Positions 26,759-35,813 of a DNA stretch of 64,000 nt are shown here, piece after piece. Numbering within the stretch: position 1 is the first letter of the stretch; each line of letters opens with the position of its first letter. A model generated the notes under the pieces. That model made no database searches. It was not told the origin of the DNA and saw only the letters and a list, made by a program, of their open reading frames with translations. The stretch comes from Leptospira vanthielii serovar Holland str. Waz Holland = ATCC 700522 (GTDB lineage Bacteria; Spirochaetota; Leptospiria; Leptospirales; Leptospiraceae): contig NZ_AOGY02000039.1 in NCBI RefSeq assembly GCF_000332455.1, positions 1-64,000 of the forward strand, in the 5' to 3' direction. The translations under genes and the position numbers were made by a program.

Positions 26759-26983
26759 TTTATACCATCTGGTAAATGGACAAAAGGCCGGGAATCAGGT
26801 ATCTTAAAACCATCGAATTACCAAAATACAAACAAACGGGACTAGAGTGTGTAGATCGGATCTCGGCTTTTTTCATAAAACTAAGACTGGTTCTGTGGTT
26901 TGGGGTCTACTTTGTGCTCGTGTTTTTTCTGAACAGGGCTTTGTAGTAGGCAGCATTTTTTATACCATTTGGTAGATAGACAA
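26759..26983. repeat. Two operator-like 25-base repeats, 200 bases apart
   Basis: Copies at 26759-26783 and 26959-26983 differ at three positions. Each is centred on a dyad TACCA-N2-TGGTA (26763-26774 and 26963-26974) with shared flanks (TTTA before, GACAA after). The shape resembles sites bound by TetR-family dimers; a further partial TACCATCTGG occurs just after the second copy. No adjacent regulator gene is intact. Confidence 0.55.
26776..26946 (+). CDS. Possible 56-aa ORF between the repeats, or gene remnant
   Basis: The ATG lies in the first repeat (TGGTAAATGGACAA) and the frame stays open to TAG at 26944-26946. The product is basic at the N-terminus (MDKRPGIRYLKTIEL) and ends in one hydrophobic helix (LRLVLWFGVYFVLVFFL). 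I see no ribosome site. It might be a small membrane protein, or the surviving start of a larger gene whose promoter duplicate remains at 26959. Not recognised. Confidence 0.25.
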   Translation: MDKRPGIRYLKTIELPKYKQTGLECVDRISAFFIKLRLVLWFGVYFVLVFFLNRAL

Positions 26984-27285
26984 CTTACATACTTTCTGTT
27001 ACCATCTGGGTTTGGATGCCGATCCTTATACTTTTAGATTGGCCATTAGTGTATGATTTCCATTAAACATTCTATTGCTCAAAGCAGATGCCATCGTGTC
27101 AAAAACGCGGTGGTATTTTTTTTGAATGGACGGACAGAGACTTTCCCTGCGAAAAAATCAAGGAGTAGTAGAAATGGCTACAAAACATCCAACAAATTAG
27201 CCATTCTGTAATATCTGTTCCTCAAAAAAATATTGCTCTGATAGATTGCCAGTATAGCTTTGGTTACACTTTCATAGGAGAATTT

Positions 27286-27564
27286 ATGAAGAAAATTTTA
27301 CTCATGGCAGTTGTTGCGGCTTTTATCGCAAACTGTTACAGCATCGACAAAACTAAAGTTGGCGGAAAAGAAGTGGTAACTGCTACCCAAATGAACCCAG
27401 CAATTTTTACAATGTGGGGTGCTCCTGTTACTGCTTGTTTAGATGACCTAAACAAAGAAGGTGTAACTCAAGTTGTTGATGCAAAAGGTCCTGCGACTCA
27501 CGGATTGTTCTCTACAAGCCGTATTTCTACAACTGAAGCTTGCCAAGCAACTGGCGTTAAGTAA
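27286..27564 (+). CDS. Small abundant-type lipoprotein, possibly TRL-like
   Basis: 92 residues. A lipoprotein signal ends VAAFIANCYS (Cys17). The mature part has two further cysteines (TACLDD, EACQATG) and the pattern ATHGLFSTSRISTTEACQATGVK in pieces, which reminds me of TRL-like or TIGR-family small lipoproteins, though I cannot confirm that. It has a strong ribosome site (AGGAG), its own upstream region, and a strong hairpin after the stop, so it is probably a monocistronic, well-expressed gene. Codon use is conspicuously regular (GCA, GTT, GGT), consistent with high expression. Confidence 0.7.
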   Translation: MKKILLMAVVAAFIANCYSIDKTKVGGKEVVTATQMNPAIFTMWGAPVTACLDDLNKEGVTQVVDAKGPATHGLFSTSRISTTEACQATGVK

Positions 27565-27571
27565 GTTTTTT

Positions 27572-27606
27572 GTTGGACTGATTCAGCTTATGTTGGTCAG
27601 TCCAAC
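27572..27606 (+). terminator. Hairpin after the small lipoprotein gene
   Basis: GTTGGACTGA (27572-27581) pairs perfectly with TCAGTCCAAC (27597-27606) over a 15-base loop, followed by TTCTCTCCTCTTTC. The pyrimidine-rich tail makes an intrinsic terminator plausible. Confidence 0.7.
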
Positions 27607-27621
27607 TTCTCTCCTCTTTCA

Positions 27622-29541
27622 TTGAACCAATCTTTTCATTTTCTCTTTACTGTTTTTTTTCTTTTTTGTCTCTCCGTTTCGCCCCTATTTTCTGAGCAAA
27701 ATTTTCCCGATGAAGATACCATTGTAGTCGCTTCTTTGGAAAGAGACTGGCATGTATTACTTCACTACCAATCGTCAAAATGGAATAAAAAGTATAAAAG
27801 TCTAGCTGACGGACCTTCCTTCTTTTTATCCCCGGATGGTCTAACTAATCCTAGTTCTGAACTGAGAGCTCATTTGGCTTTCTTTCAAAAACCGAAGGAA
27901 GAATTAAACCAAATGGAATGTAAATTCCCTGCAAGGTTTCATTGGATTCGAAAACGTTTTGGGTTCCCAATAGATCCAACTTGGGAAGAACATTGTCCGA
28001 AGTGGCCAGAGTTTAAGAACCAAATGCGAGCGAAATCTGTTTCGGTTATTTTTGCTTCTTTTCATCCTGAACACCCAGCTTCTTTATTTGGACATACCAT
28101 GCTCAAATTTAATGAGGAAAAATCAAATGGAGTTGTTGCCGAAGATTTAATTTTAAATTATGCAGCAACAATTCCAGGAAATATTGATCCAATTTCGTTT
28201 GTGATTTATGGTTTGGGCGGTGGGTTTCATGGATCATTTGAAATTCAAAAATATATATATAAAATCCATGAATACAATGAATTTGAAAATCGAAATCTTT
28301 GGGAATTCAAACTCAACTTAAACCAAGAAGAAGTGAATCAATTGACTCGCCATCTATGGGAAATGTCACAAAACCATTTTGATTATTATTTTTTAGATGA
28401 AAACTGTTCCTTTCGAATTTTGACTCTCCTTGAAGTCGCAAGACCAACACTTCAACTAACAGAGCAAATTTCTTTGATGTTACTTCCAACAGAAAGTTTA
28501 AAGGTTCTTTCCAAACAGAATGGATTAATTGCGCAGATTCAGTTTAGACCTTCAATTATTGAGAGGTATAGACACAAATATGGTTATTTGACTTCCTCTG
28601 AAAAAAAGATATTAGACCAAATGTTAGAAGGGAAGATGGATTCGACATCTGAATTAGATCCGATCCGGAGAACTTTACTTTTTGATATTTATATCGATCA
28701 TCTTGTAATTCATAAAATTAAAGCTTATGGAAAGATGGAAATTAAGGACCAAGAGTTATATGCACAAGCGGAACAAAACCGCGGGGACATCCAGGTTTTA
28801 AATTCGTTACCAGATTATTTCCAAATTGACAAATTGTCAAACCCGCTGCTCAGTCATGGACCATCTCAGGTCGCAATGGCGTATGGAAACTCTACAAATG
28901 GGAATTACAGTGAAATTCAATATAGGCCAGTACTCCGAGATTTTACAGATTCATACCTTGGATATTCTCCATACAACCAAATTTCTTTTTTAAGAATGAA
29001 CGCCCGGTATTATGAAGATACAAAACAAACATTGATTCAAGAGTTTCATGTTCTGGAAATGACATCCTTAAATCCAATAGGGCAGAAAATTTGGAAACCT
29101 TCTTGGCGTTTGGATTTAGGTATGAAGTCTCTACATACAGAAAAAAATTATCATAAACCAATTTCGGAATATTATGGTTATGCGAGTGGGGGATATGGAG
29201 TAACATGGGAACCTTTTTATCCATTTTTCCGCCATCAGTTTGTTATGTTTTCTTTTTTGGACCTGAGAGTAGACCAATCGCCTGTTTGGGGTAGCGGGTA
29301 TCGTTTGGGAGGAGTGAGTAGCACAGGGCTTCTTATCCGTGTCTATGAAACGGTAGGTTTACTTTTTTCAGGAGACTACAGGTCTTATTTTGCAGGAGAA
29401 CGAGGAAACTTCCCTGAATTTGTATCCCAAATCAACTGGACGCTCCTAGAAAACCTTTCATTCGAATTCAAATACAGACAAATCCATTCAAAAGAATTAG
29501 ATTGGAATGAGTACCAAGCAGGTCTTAAGATTTTCTTTTGA
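27622..29541 (+). CDS. DUF4105 (Lnb N-terminal-like) periplasmic/outer-membrane protein
   Basis: A 639-residue exported protein. I accept a TTG start at 27622 because it gives a complete signal peptide (FLFTVFFLFCLSVSPLFS), though the ribosome site is poor and the gene starts 15 bases after a terminator stem. Residues about 30-300 form a DUF4105 domain with SLFGHTMLKF and DENCSFRILTLLE; these His and Cys positions suggest a papain/NlpC-like thiol-hydrolase fold. The C-terminal 230 residues are rich in alternating aromatic and polar residues (YSEIQYRPVLRDF, FEFKYRQIH) like an outer-membrane beta-barrel. Function is not established. Confidence 0.75.
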   Translation: MNQSFHFLFTVFFLFCLSVSPLFSEQNFPDEDTIVVASLERDWHVLLHYQSSKWNKKYKSLADGPSFFLSPDGLTNPSSELRAHLAFFQKPKEELNQMECKFPARFHWIRKRFGFPIDPTWEEHCPKWPEFKNQMRAKSVSVIFASFHPEHPASLFGHTMLKFNEEKSNGVVAEDLILNYAATIPGNIDPISFVIYGLGGGFHGSFEIQKYIYKIHEYNEFENRNLWEFKLNLNQEEVNQLTRHLWEMSQNHFDYYFLDENCSFRILTLLEVARPTLQLTEQISLMLLPTESLKVLSKQNGLIAQIQFRPSIIERYRHKYGYLTSSEKKILDQMLEGKMDSTSELDPIRRTLLFDIYIDHLVIHKIKAYGKMEIKDQELYAQAEQNRGDIQVLNSLPDYFQIDKLSNPLLSHGPSQVAMAYGNSTNGNYSEIQYRPVLRDFTDSYLGYSPYNQISFLRMNARYYEDTKQTLIQEFHVLEMTSLNPIGQKIWKPSWRLDLGMKSLHTEKNYHKPISEYYGYASGGYGVTWEPFYPFFRHQFVMFSFLDLRVDQSPVWGSGYRLGGVSSTGLLIRVYETVGLLFSGDYRSYFAGERGNFPEFVSQINWTLLENLSFEFKYRQIHSKELDWNEYQAGLKIFF

Positions 29542-29552
29542 TAAACCTTTAA

Positions 29553-30665
29553 TCAATCCACCAAATATTTGATTTCTTTTAAGAGAGTCGACTTGCCGGA
29601 CATTAGTTTTTTTTCAGAGTCTTTGATGGATTCTTTTTTGCCAGGCCTAGCAAAAAATTGTTCGAGAACTACTTCTTTTAGGGTTTCTTCAAACCACAAT
29701 CGGGTTTGGTTTTCCCTGTTTTTCGCATAATAACCGTTTGTTTTTGTTGTGGAAACATAATCCAAAATCAGTTTCCAAATTTCATCAATGCCTTTCCCAC
29801 CGATCGCACTGCAAGTGGTGGCTCTCGGTGTCCATTTGGATTCGGGAGCAGGAAAAAGATGGAGGGCAGATTCATATTCCACCCGGGCACGCATCGCATA
29901 AGGTTCGTTTGGCCCGTCTGCTTTGTTGATGGCGATGAGGTCCGCCATCTCCATAATTCCCCGTTTGATTCCTTGGAGTTCATCTCCGGCACCTGCAAGC
30001 ATCAGTAACAAGAAAAAATCCACCATGGAGTGGACTTGGGTTTCCGATTGTCCGACACCGACTGTTTCAATGATGATGGTATCAAACCCTGCGGCTTCAC
30101 AGAGATACATAGATTCTCGGGTTTTACGGGCAACCCCTCCGAGAGAACCACTGCTAGGTGAGGGACGAATGAAGGCATTGGCAGATTTGGATAGAACCTC
30201 CATCCTTGTTTTGTCCCCCAAAATAGAACCTTTGGTCCTTTGGCTACTCGGATCAATGGCAAGTACTGCGAGTTTATGATTTTGTTCGAGGAGATAACTT
30301 CCAAAACTTTCGATGAAAGTGGATTTCCCAACACCGGGAACTCCTGTAATTCCAATTCGAATCGAATTGCCAACCTTAGGCATCACAAGTTCTAAGATGG
30401 CTTGCGCTTTGTCGTTATGAGATTCCAAGTTGCTTTCTACGAGAGTGATGGCTTTGGCAAGATGGGTTCGGTTTCCCGATAGAACTCCATCGGCTAATTC
30501 TTTTGCTGTGGTTTCTTTACGAGTGAGAGTTTTTCTTTGGTCACGAATGTAGGGAGAAATGGCTGGGGCATCGGCGACACCGGGGTTTACCGAAAGAGCC
30601 GACTTTGGAATTGGATCCGGTTCTTTCGTTTTCTTTTTGCCCATGTCCTCGTTTGGTGTTTCCAT
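29553..30665 (-). CDS. meaB: Methylmalonyl-CoA mutase-associated GTPase MeaB
   Basis: A 370-residue G3E-family GTPase that protects and loads methylmalonyl-CoA mutase with adenosylcobalamin. The P-loop GITGVPGVGKSTFIESFG lies near residue 108, followed by LAIDPSSQRTKGSILGDKTRM, the FIRPSPSSGSLGGVARKT switch region and the NKAD base motif. The first 35 residues are a charged Pro-rich extension. It is downstream of mutB but separated by an intrinsic terminator (30694-30731), so it may be expressed partly by read-through or from its own promoter. The role follows from family and context. Confidence 0.93.
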   Translation of the reverse strand: METPNEDMGKKKTKEPDPIPKSALSVNPGVADAPAISPYIRDQRKTLTRKETTAKELADGVLSGNRTHLAKAITLVESNLESHNDKAQAILELVMPKVGNSIRIGITGVPGVGKSTFIESFGSYLLEQNHKLAVLAIDPSSQRTKGSILGDKTRMEVLSKSANAFIRPSPSSGSLGGVARKTRESMYLCEAAGFDTIIIETVGVGQSETQVHSMVDFFLLLMLAGAGDELQGIKRGIMEMADLIAINKADGPNEPYAMRARVEYESALHLFPAPESKWTPRATTCSAIGGKGIDEIWKLILDYVSTTKTNGYYAKNRENQTRLWFEETLKEVVLEQFFARPGKKESIKDSEKKLMSGKSTLLKEIKYLVD

Positions 30666-30693
30666 AATGGTTTTTATCTGCCTGCGGAAATTT

Positions 30694-30731
30694 AAAAAAC
30701 ACCGACTGCCCGTATAGACAAATCGGTGTTT
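30694..30731 (-). terminator. Intrinsic terminator between mutB and meaB
   Basis: Read on the minus strand, AAACACCGA (30731-30723) pairs perfectly with TCGGTGTTT (30705-30697) and is followed at once by further T residues (six in all with the stem end). This is a standard rho-independent shape, inside what would otherwise be one operon. Confidence 0.75.
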
Positions 30732-30758
30732 GGTGGATGGAGGTCCTTTTTTAAAACC

Positions 30759-32897
30759 TTAAGCTGCTCTTCTTTCGCCGAGGAGGAGATTCAGAATCTG
30801 TTTGGCTGCTTCTGAAATCACAGTTCCTGGTCCAAAAATCGCTGTGGCCCCAGACTTATAAAGGAAGTCATAGTCTTGGGCTGGAATCACTCCACCGACG
30901 ACCACAAGCACATCCTCGGCCCCGAGTTTCTTTAATTCCTCAATCACTTGGGGAACTAAAGTTTTGTGGCCGGCAGCAAGAGAAGACACTCCTAAGATAT
31001 GGCAGTCGTTTTCCACAACTTGTTTAGCGACCTCTGCGGGAGTTTGGAATAAAGGCCCGATATCAACGTCAAAGCCCATATCGGCAAAACTAGTAGAGAT
31101 CACTTTGGCACCACGGTCATGTCCGTCTTGGCCCATCTTGGCTACCATGATCCGCGGGCGACGGCCTTCTAGTTGTGCAAATTCATCGGCAAGATCTCTT
31201 GCTTCCAGATACCCTTTGTCTTCGGAAATTTCGGAGGAATACACTCCTGAGATGGAACGAATCACTGCTTTGTACCTCCCAAATACTTTTTCCATGGCAT
31301 AAGAAATCTCACCGAGAGAAGCACGTTTTTTTGCCGCATCCACTGCCAGTTCCAAAAGATTTCCATCCCCGGTTTCAGCACATTTGGTGATGGCGTTTAA
31401 CGCTGCTTCTACTGCAGTACTATCGCGATCTTTTTTCATTTGTTCCAAACGTTTGATTTGAGCAATGCGAACAGCAGTATTATCAATGTCTAAAATATCA
31501 ATCGGAGCTTCCTTTTCCAAACGGAACCGGTTCACTCCCACAATCACATCTTTTCCAGAGTCGATCCGGGCCTGTTTTCTTGCGGATGCTTCTTCAATAC
31601 GCATCTTAGGAATTCCCGTCTCAATGGCTTCTGCCATACCACCTAACTTTTGTACTTCGAGAATTAGGTTCCAAGCCTTGTGAACTAGGTCGTTTGTGAG
31701 TTTTTCTACATAAAAGGAACCACCCCAAGGATCAATCACTCGGTTGATATTGGTTTCTTCTTGGAGATAAATTTGTGTATTTCTTGCAATCCTTGCCGAG
31801 AAGTCGGTTGGAAGCGCAATCGCTTCATCCAGTGCATTTGTATGTAAGGACTGAGTGTGACCTAGGGCTGCGGCCATAGCTTCAATACAAGTCCTTCCTA
31901 CGTTGTTGAATGGATCTTGTTCTGTGAGGGACCAACCTGAAGTTTGACAGTGGGTTCGTAGCGCCAAAGATTTGTTAGACTTTGGTTGGAATTGGTTCAC
32001 AATTTTTGCCCAAAGGAGGCGGCCCGCCCGCATTTTGGCAATTTCCATAAAATGGTTCATCCCAATCGCCCAAAAAAAAGATAGTCTTGGAGCAAATTCA
32101 TCTACAGTAAGTCCAGAAGCAATCCCTGTTTTGATGTATTCCCAACCATCTGCAAGTGTATAGGCAAGTTCTAAGTCGGCAGTCGCACCGGCTTCTTGCA
32201 TATGATACCCAGAGATGGAAATCGAGTTAAACTTGGGCATATATTTGGAAGTATAACCAAAGATATCTGCGATGATTTTCATGGAATGTTTGGGTGGGTA
32301 AATGTAAGTATTACGCACCATAAACTCTTTCAAAATATCATTTTGGATGGTGCCGGAAAGTTTGTCTTTGGAGACACCTTGTTCTTCTGCGGCAACAATA
32401 TAAAAGGCAAGGACAGGAATGACGGCCCCATTCATAGTCATGGAAACTGACATTTGGTCGAGTGGGATTTGGTCAAAAAGGATCTTCATATCCAAAACCG
32501 AATCAATCGCCACCCCGGCCTTTCCCACGTCTCCCACCACTCGTTCGTGGTCTGAGTCGTACCCGCGGTGGGTGGCAAGGTCAAAGGCAACAGAAAGTCC
32601 TTTCTGGCCCGCAGCTAAGTTTCTACGATAAAAGGCATTGGATTCTTCGGCAGTGGAAAATCCTGCATACTGGCGCACCGTCCAGGGTTTGTTCACATAC
32701 ATTGTGGAATAGGGCCCACGTAAGTAAGGGGGAATCCCTGCCGCATAGTTTAGGTGTTCCATTCCTTCCAAATCAGCCTTCGCATAACGAGACTGGATGG
32801 AGATTCCTTCTGCTGTTTGCCAAAGGGAAATGGCTTTGGGGTCAGGTTTCTCTGAACCGAAAGAAAGAGGGAGTTTTGCAAAATTAGGTTTGTTCAT
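30759..32897 (-). CDS. mutB: Methylmalonyl-CoA mutase, large (catalytic) subunit
   Basis: Interconverts methylmalonyl-CoA and succinyl-CoA with adenosylcobalamin, linking propionate and odd-chain or branched-chain breakdown to the TCA cycle. 712 residues: the TIM-barrel half has [23 protein letters not shown] in pieces near residue 65-90, typical of methylmalonyl-CoA rather than isobutyryl-CoA mutase. The B12-binding domain has DGHDRG near residue 590 with the axial His. It follows mutA by one base on the minus strand. A terminator follows. Confidence 0.96.
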   Translation of the reverse strand: MNKPNFAKLPLSFGSEKPDPKAISLWQTAEGISIQSRYAKADLEGMEHLNYAAGIPPYLRGPYSTMYVNKPWTVRQYAGFSTAEESNAFYRRNLAAGQKGLSVAFDLATHRGYDSDHERVVGDVGKAGVAIDSVLDMKILFDQIPLDQMSVSMTMNGAVIPVLAFYIVAAEEQGVSKDKLSGTIQNDILKEFMVRNTYIYPPKHSMKIIADIFGYTSKYMPKFNSISISGYHMQEAGATADLELAYTLADGWEYIKTGIASGLTVDEFAPRLSFFWAIGMNHFMEIAKMRAGRLLWAKIVNQFQPKSNKSLALRTHCQTSGWSLTEQDPFNNVGRTCIEAMAAALGHTQSLHTNALDEAIALPTDFSARIARNTQIYLQEETNINRVIDPWGGSFYVEKLTNDLVHKAWNLILEVQKLGGMAEAIETGIPKMRIEEASARKQARIDSGKDVIVGVNRFRLEKEAPIDILDIDNTAVRIAQIKRLEQMKKDRDSTAVEAALNAITKCAETGDGNLLELAVDAAKKRASLGEISYAMEKVFGRYKAVIRSISGVYSSEISEDKGYLEARDLADEFAQLEGRRPRIMVAKMGQDGHDRGAKVISTSFADMGFDVDIGPLFQTPAEVAKQVVENDCHILGVSSLAAGHKTLVPQVIEELKKLGAEDVLVVVGGVIPAQDYDFLYKSGATAIFGPGTVISEAAKQILNLLLGERRAA

Positions 32898-32898
32898 T

Positions 32899-34710
32899 TT
32901 ATTTCCCGATCCATTTGGTTTGGGCTTTTTCCATAAATTCCACGATGTTTCGTTTCATATGGATGAAGTCATCGATCCCGAGAGTTTCTGCTTGTGTGAT
33001 GAGATCTTTCGGATAACCGGCAAGTAACTTCCAAGAGTTTGGCAATTGGGTTTTCATCTCGGACGCAAATTCGGGAAGATAGTTCGCATACTCTTCGTCA
33101 GACGAACATAAGACGACAATGTCTGCTCCCAATTCCTTTGCCTTGGACACACCTTCTTTGACCGAAGGAAATCCAAGAGAATCGATGATTTCATACCCAA
33201 GGCAACCAAGAAAGTTAGAACTAAAACCAGCTCTTGCCTTACGCATGGTTAAGTCACCTATGGTGAGTAAAAATATCTTCGGTAATTTTTTACCAGAACT
33301 CACATGGGCATCAGTGATATTTCTCCATTTGTCAAATTCATACGAAAGGCGAATGGGAACCAAACGAGTGTATGTTGACTTGTTGGAAAAGTTTCCCCGT
33401 TTCTCTACTTCTTTTAATGAGATTCCGAGTTCCGGATGTCTTTCTGAGGGAAGAGGGTATTGGTTTGTTCCGAGTAAAATTTCTTTTTTAGTAGCCAATG
33501 CATTTCTTTTTTTATCGGCACGAGTAGAGATTTCTTTTTGGATAGTACCTTTTTTTAAGGCCTCTCCAAATCCACCTTCTGTTTCTAGGGTTTGGAATTT
33601 GGCCCAAGCTGTTTCTGCCAGTTTTTTGGTAAGGACTTCTAAATAATACGAACCGGCAGCCGGGTCTTCCACTTTATCGAGAAAGGATTCATAACGAAGG
33701 AGGAGTTGTGAGTTTCTTGCAATTCGTTTGCCTAACTCTTGTTGTGTGGTGTATTCGGAATCAAATGGTAATACCGAAACAAAATCGGCTCCACCCATAA
33801 CAGCAGACATAGCAGCTGTTGTTCCTCGTAACATGTTTACATAAGGATCATAGGCCGTGAATTGGAAACTGGATGTTCTTGCCAAAATGAGTGCAGGAAC
33901 CGATTCCCCAAGTCCTGGTTTGTAAGCATTTAAAATTTCTGTCCAGAGGATTCGCATGGCGCGGAACTTTGCGATTTCTGTGAAGTAGTCAGAACCAATC
34001 CCCATCCAAAACCAAATGTTGGAAGCAGCATCTTCAATAGAAACGCCTGTATCTATGTGACGATTTAAATAGTCCACTCCCCAAGAAAGAGAGTAGGCCA
34101 ACTCCTGTCCGATGGAAGCTCCTGCATCTCGCAGATAATAACTGTGGATTCCCACACCGGCAAATCCTTTGGTTCCCGAAAGTGAAGCGAAGTTTTTCCC
34201 AATGTTTGTTTCTTCTGTTCCTAGTTCCCCACACAAAAGGGCGGTTCCATAAGGATCAAAATCACCAAGTACTGTGTTATGCGAAGAAGTGAGTTTTTTT
34301 AAAGAGTCAGAAAAGGTAGCCGTTCTTGTGGCAAGAGAAATCACTAAAGGAAGGTTTCCCGTAAGGCCAGCCAATTTTTCAAGGTCAGAAGCAGAGCTTA
34401 TTTTTAGTCCAAACTGATTTCCTTTTTCTTCATGAGAGATAAGGATTGCGGCATCGGCACCTTTTTTGGAGAGATCACTCAGTTCCGATTCGGAGGTAAT
34501 CGTTTCCGTCACATTCCAACCAGGGTTACGTTTATAAACTCTGGGAAGGTCTTTCGTATCTTCTTTGCGATAGAAGGGTTCGATTTTGAAACCTTCTTCT
34601 GTTTCCCAAGTGACTTTGTCCCAAGGGTTACCTTTTAAATCTTTCAGGATTTGGTTCTTCCAATCCTCGGTCGAAACTTCAGGAAAGTCTGAAAATAGAA
34701 ATTCGTTCAA
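32899..34710 (-). CDS. mutA: Methylmalonyl-CoA mutase, small subunit
   Basis: Non-catalytic partner of MutB in the heterodimeric enzyme. The 603 residues align in order with the large subunit ([31 protein letters not shown] in pieces), but the cobalamin motif DxHxxG is absent: the corresponding C-terminal region reads [15 protein letters not shown]. The start is a TTG at 34710 supported by AGAGGA ending in the stop of the preceding gene; only one base separates the two frames. mutA, mutB and the small exported protein upstream are probably one transcript. Confidence 0.93.
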   Translation of the reverse strand: MNEFLFSDFPEVSTEDWKNQILKDLKGNPWDKVTWETEEGFKIEPFYRKEDTKDLPRVYKRNPGWNVTETITSESELSDLSKKGADAAILISHEEKGNQFGLKISSASDLEKLAGLTGNLPLVISLATRTATFSDSLKKLTSSHNTVLGDFDPYGTALLCGELGTEETNIGKNFASLSGTKGFAGVGIHSYYLRDAGASIGQELAYSLSWGVDYLNRHIDTGVSIEDAASNIWFWMGIGSDYFTEIAKFRAMRILWTEILNAYKPGLGESVPALILARTSSFQFTAYDPYVNMLRGTTAAMSAVMGGADFVSVLPFDSEYTTQQELGKRIARNSQLLLRYESFLDKVEDPAAGSYYLEVLTKKLAETAWAKFQTLETEGGFGEALKKGTIQKEISTRADKKRNALATKKEILLGTNQYPLPSERHPELGISLKEVEKRGNFSNKSTYTRLVPIRLSYEFDKWRNITDAHVSSGKKLPKIFLLTIGDLTMRKARAGFSSNFLGCLGYEIIDSLGFPSVKEGVSKAKELGADIVVLCSSDEEYANYLPEFASEMKTQLPNSWKLLAGYPKDLITQAETLGIDDFIHMKRNIVEFMEKAQTKWIGK

Positions 34711-34711
34711 T

Positions 34712-35020
34712 TTATTCCTCTACGATTTGGTAATCTTCCATATAACCTGGGAAGTCGCCTAACCCGCGTGTGAAGGTAAATTTTGCAGGGTAAACCACAA
34801 GGCGTCTACCAGACTGCAAGAAAGTACCCGACATCAGTGTGAAGGGGGAGGCAACGATAAAGGCGGCGGTTCCAACTAGCGTTCCGGCGAGTCCCATGGG
34901 TCGTGCCAAAATCAAATCGATCAACATTTCGCCACCGGAGGGCACTTCTCTTGCGGACAAAGTCTGGGTCCATAAGAGACAAATTAAGAAAAGGATGGAC
35001 AAGGGTCGTGTTTGTTTCAT
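34712..35020 (-). CDS. Small exported protein ahead of mutAB
   Basis: Unrecognised, about 102 residues from the ATG at 35020, chosen because it begins a signal peptide (MKQTRPLSILFLICLLWTQT, cleavage near LSA-RE). The frame runs back to 35131 but those residues overlap the promoter of the divergent YhhN gene. The mature part has a hydrophobic glycine-rich stretch (MGLAGTLVGTAAFIVASPFTLMSG) and a basic strand (RRLVVYPAKFTF), as in small periplasmic or outer-membrane-associated proteins. It overlaps the ribosome site of mutA. A functional tie to the mutase is not suggested by its sequence. Confidence 0.6.
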   Translation of the reverse strand: MKQTRPLSILFLICLLWTQTLSAREVPSGGEMLIDLILARPMGLAGTLVGTAAFIVASPFTLMSGTFLQSGRRLVVYPAKFTFTRGLGDFPGYMEDYQIVEE

Positions 35021-35086
35021 AGGCTGATCACTCGGGCTTTCCATCTGATGAAATCTCGAGAATGATATCCCTGTAAAGTAAGAAAT

Positions 35087-35755
35087 ATGGCTAAAGAAAT
35101 TGTTTTGTTTGTTCTCTATTCTGTTGTGCATCTTTTTGCGATCGCTACGATCACAAAAGAGGATGCCCTCTATCTCCCTTCGAAAATCATTCCCATTCTG
35201 ATTCTCATTGTAGCCCTCTTTCGCTACTTTCCGAAATTGGAAAAACGAGGAAAATTGATTGCAGTAGGCCTTGTGTTTTCTCTTTTTGGAGATAGCTTTT
35301 TAGCCTTACCAAAACAAGGATACTTTGTTTTTGGACTTGGTTCCTTTCTCATTGCACAATTGATTTACTCGTATGCGTTCACGTTGGACTCAAAAATCAA
35401 ACCTCTACTTGCGATTCCTTTTTTGCTCTTTGGATCTTCCTTTTTTCTTGTATTGGTTCCAAAACTTGGATCGCTTCTGATTCCAGTTGGTGTATACATC
35501 TCTGCAATTTGTCTGATGGGTTGGCGCGCTGCTGCAAGAAATTCTGTGTCCAAACCTTTTTACTTAGGATTACTTGGGGCATTGGTATTCATTCTATCCG
35601 ATTCTATTATTGCTTATTCTATGTTTCTAAAACCAGAAATGGACAGATTCACTGCATCCATGGGAATTATGGTAACTTATTATATTGCTCAAGTGCTCAT
35701 CTACTCTGCTACAAAGGCAGAAGAGTTGGATTTTCAATCCGTGAAAAATACTTGA
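35087..35755 (+). CDS. YhhN/TMEM86-family membrane protein (lysoplasmalogenase-like)
   Basis: A 222-residue protein with about eight hydrophobic helices. The family pattern is seen as LPSKIIPILILIVAL near residue 30, then VGLVFSLFGDSFLAL with the Gly-Asp pair and FVFGLGSFLIAQLIYSYAF; mammalian TMEM86B hydrolyses the vinyl ether of lysoplasmalogens. Whether Leptospira contains plasmalogens is doubtful, so the real substrate may be another lysolipid. It starts about 66 bases from the divergent small exported gene. Confidence 0.8.
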   Translation: MAKEIVLFVLYSVVHLFAIATITKEDALYLPSKIIPILILIVALFRYFPKLEKRGKLIAVGLVFSLFGDSFLALPKQGYFVFGLGSFLIAQLIYSYAFTLDSKIKPLLAIPFLLFGSSFFLVLVPKLGSLLIPVGVYISAICLMGWRAAARNSVSKPFYLGLLGALVFILSDSIIAYSMFLKPEMDRFTASMGIMVTYYIAQVLIYSATKAEELDFQSVKNT

Positions 35756-35813
35756 TTCACTGAAAACTCACGAGTATCGTATCTATGGTTTTTAAAAACC
35801 GGGGAATGGGATT

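Larger units (their letters stand above)
26686..27285. other. 600-base gene-poor region with decayed or cryptic elements
   Basis: No confident gene. It holds two near-identical 25-base elements exactly 200 bases apart, one 56-codon ORF between them (26776-26946), and a perfect AAGGAG ribosome site in front of an ATG at 27174 that runs only 8 codons before a stop. The mix of good control signals with interrupted frames looks like eroded genes. The 3' part should hold the promoter of the small lipoprotein at 27286, whose ribosome site AGGAG lies at about 27275. Confidence 0.5.

Noticed and set aside
29553..34710. Isobutyryl-CoA or ethylmalonyl-CoA mutase instead of methylmalonyl-CoA mutase
   Set aside because: A separate small subunit without B12 site plus a full-length large subunit and MeaB is the methylmalonyl-CoA mutase pattern; the [13 protein letters not shown] block agrees.
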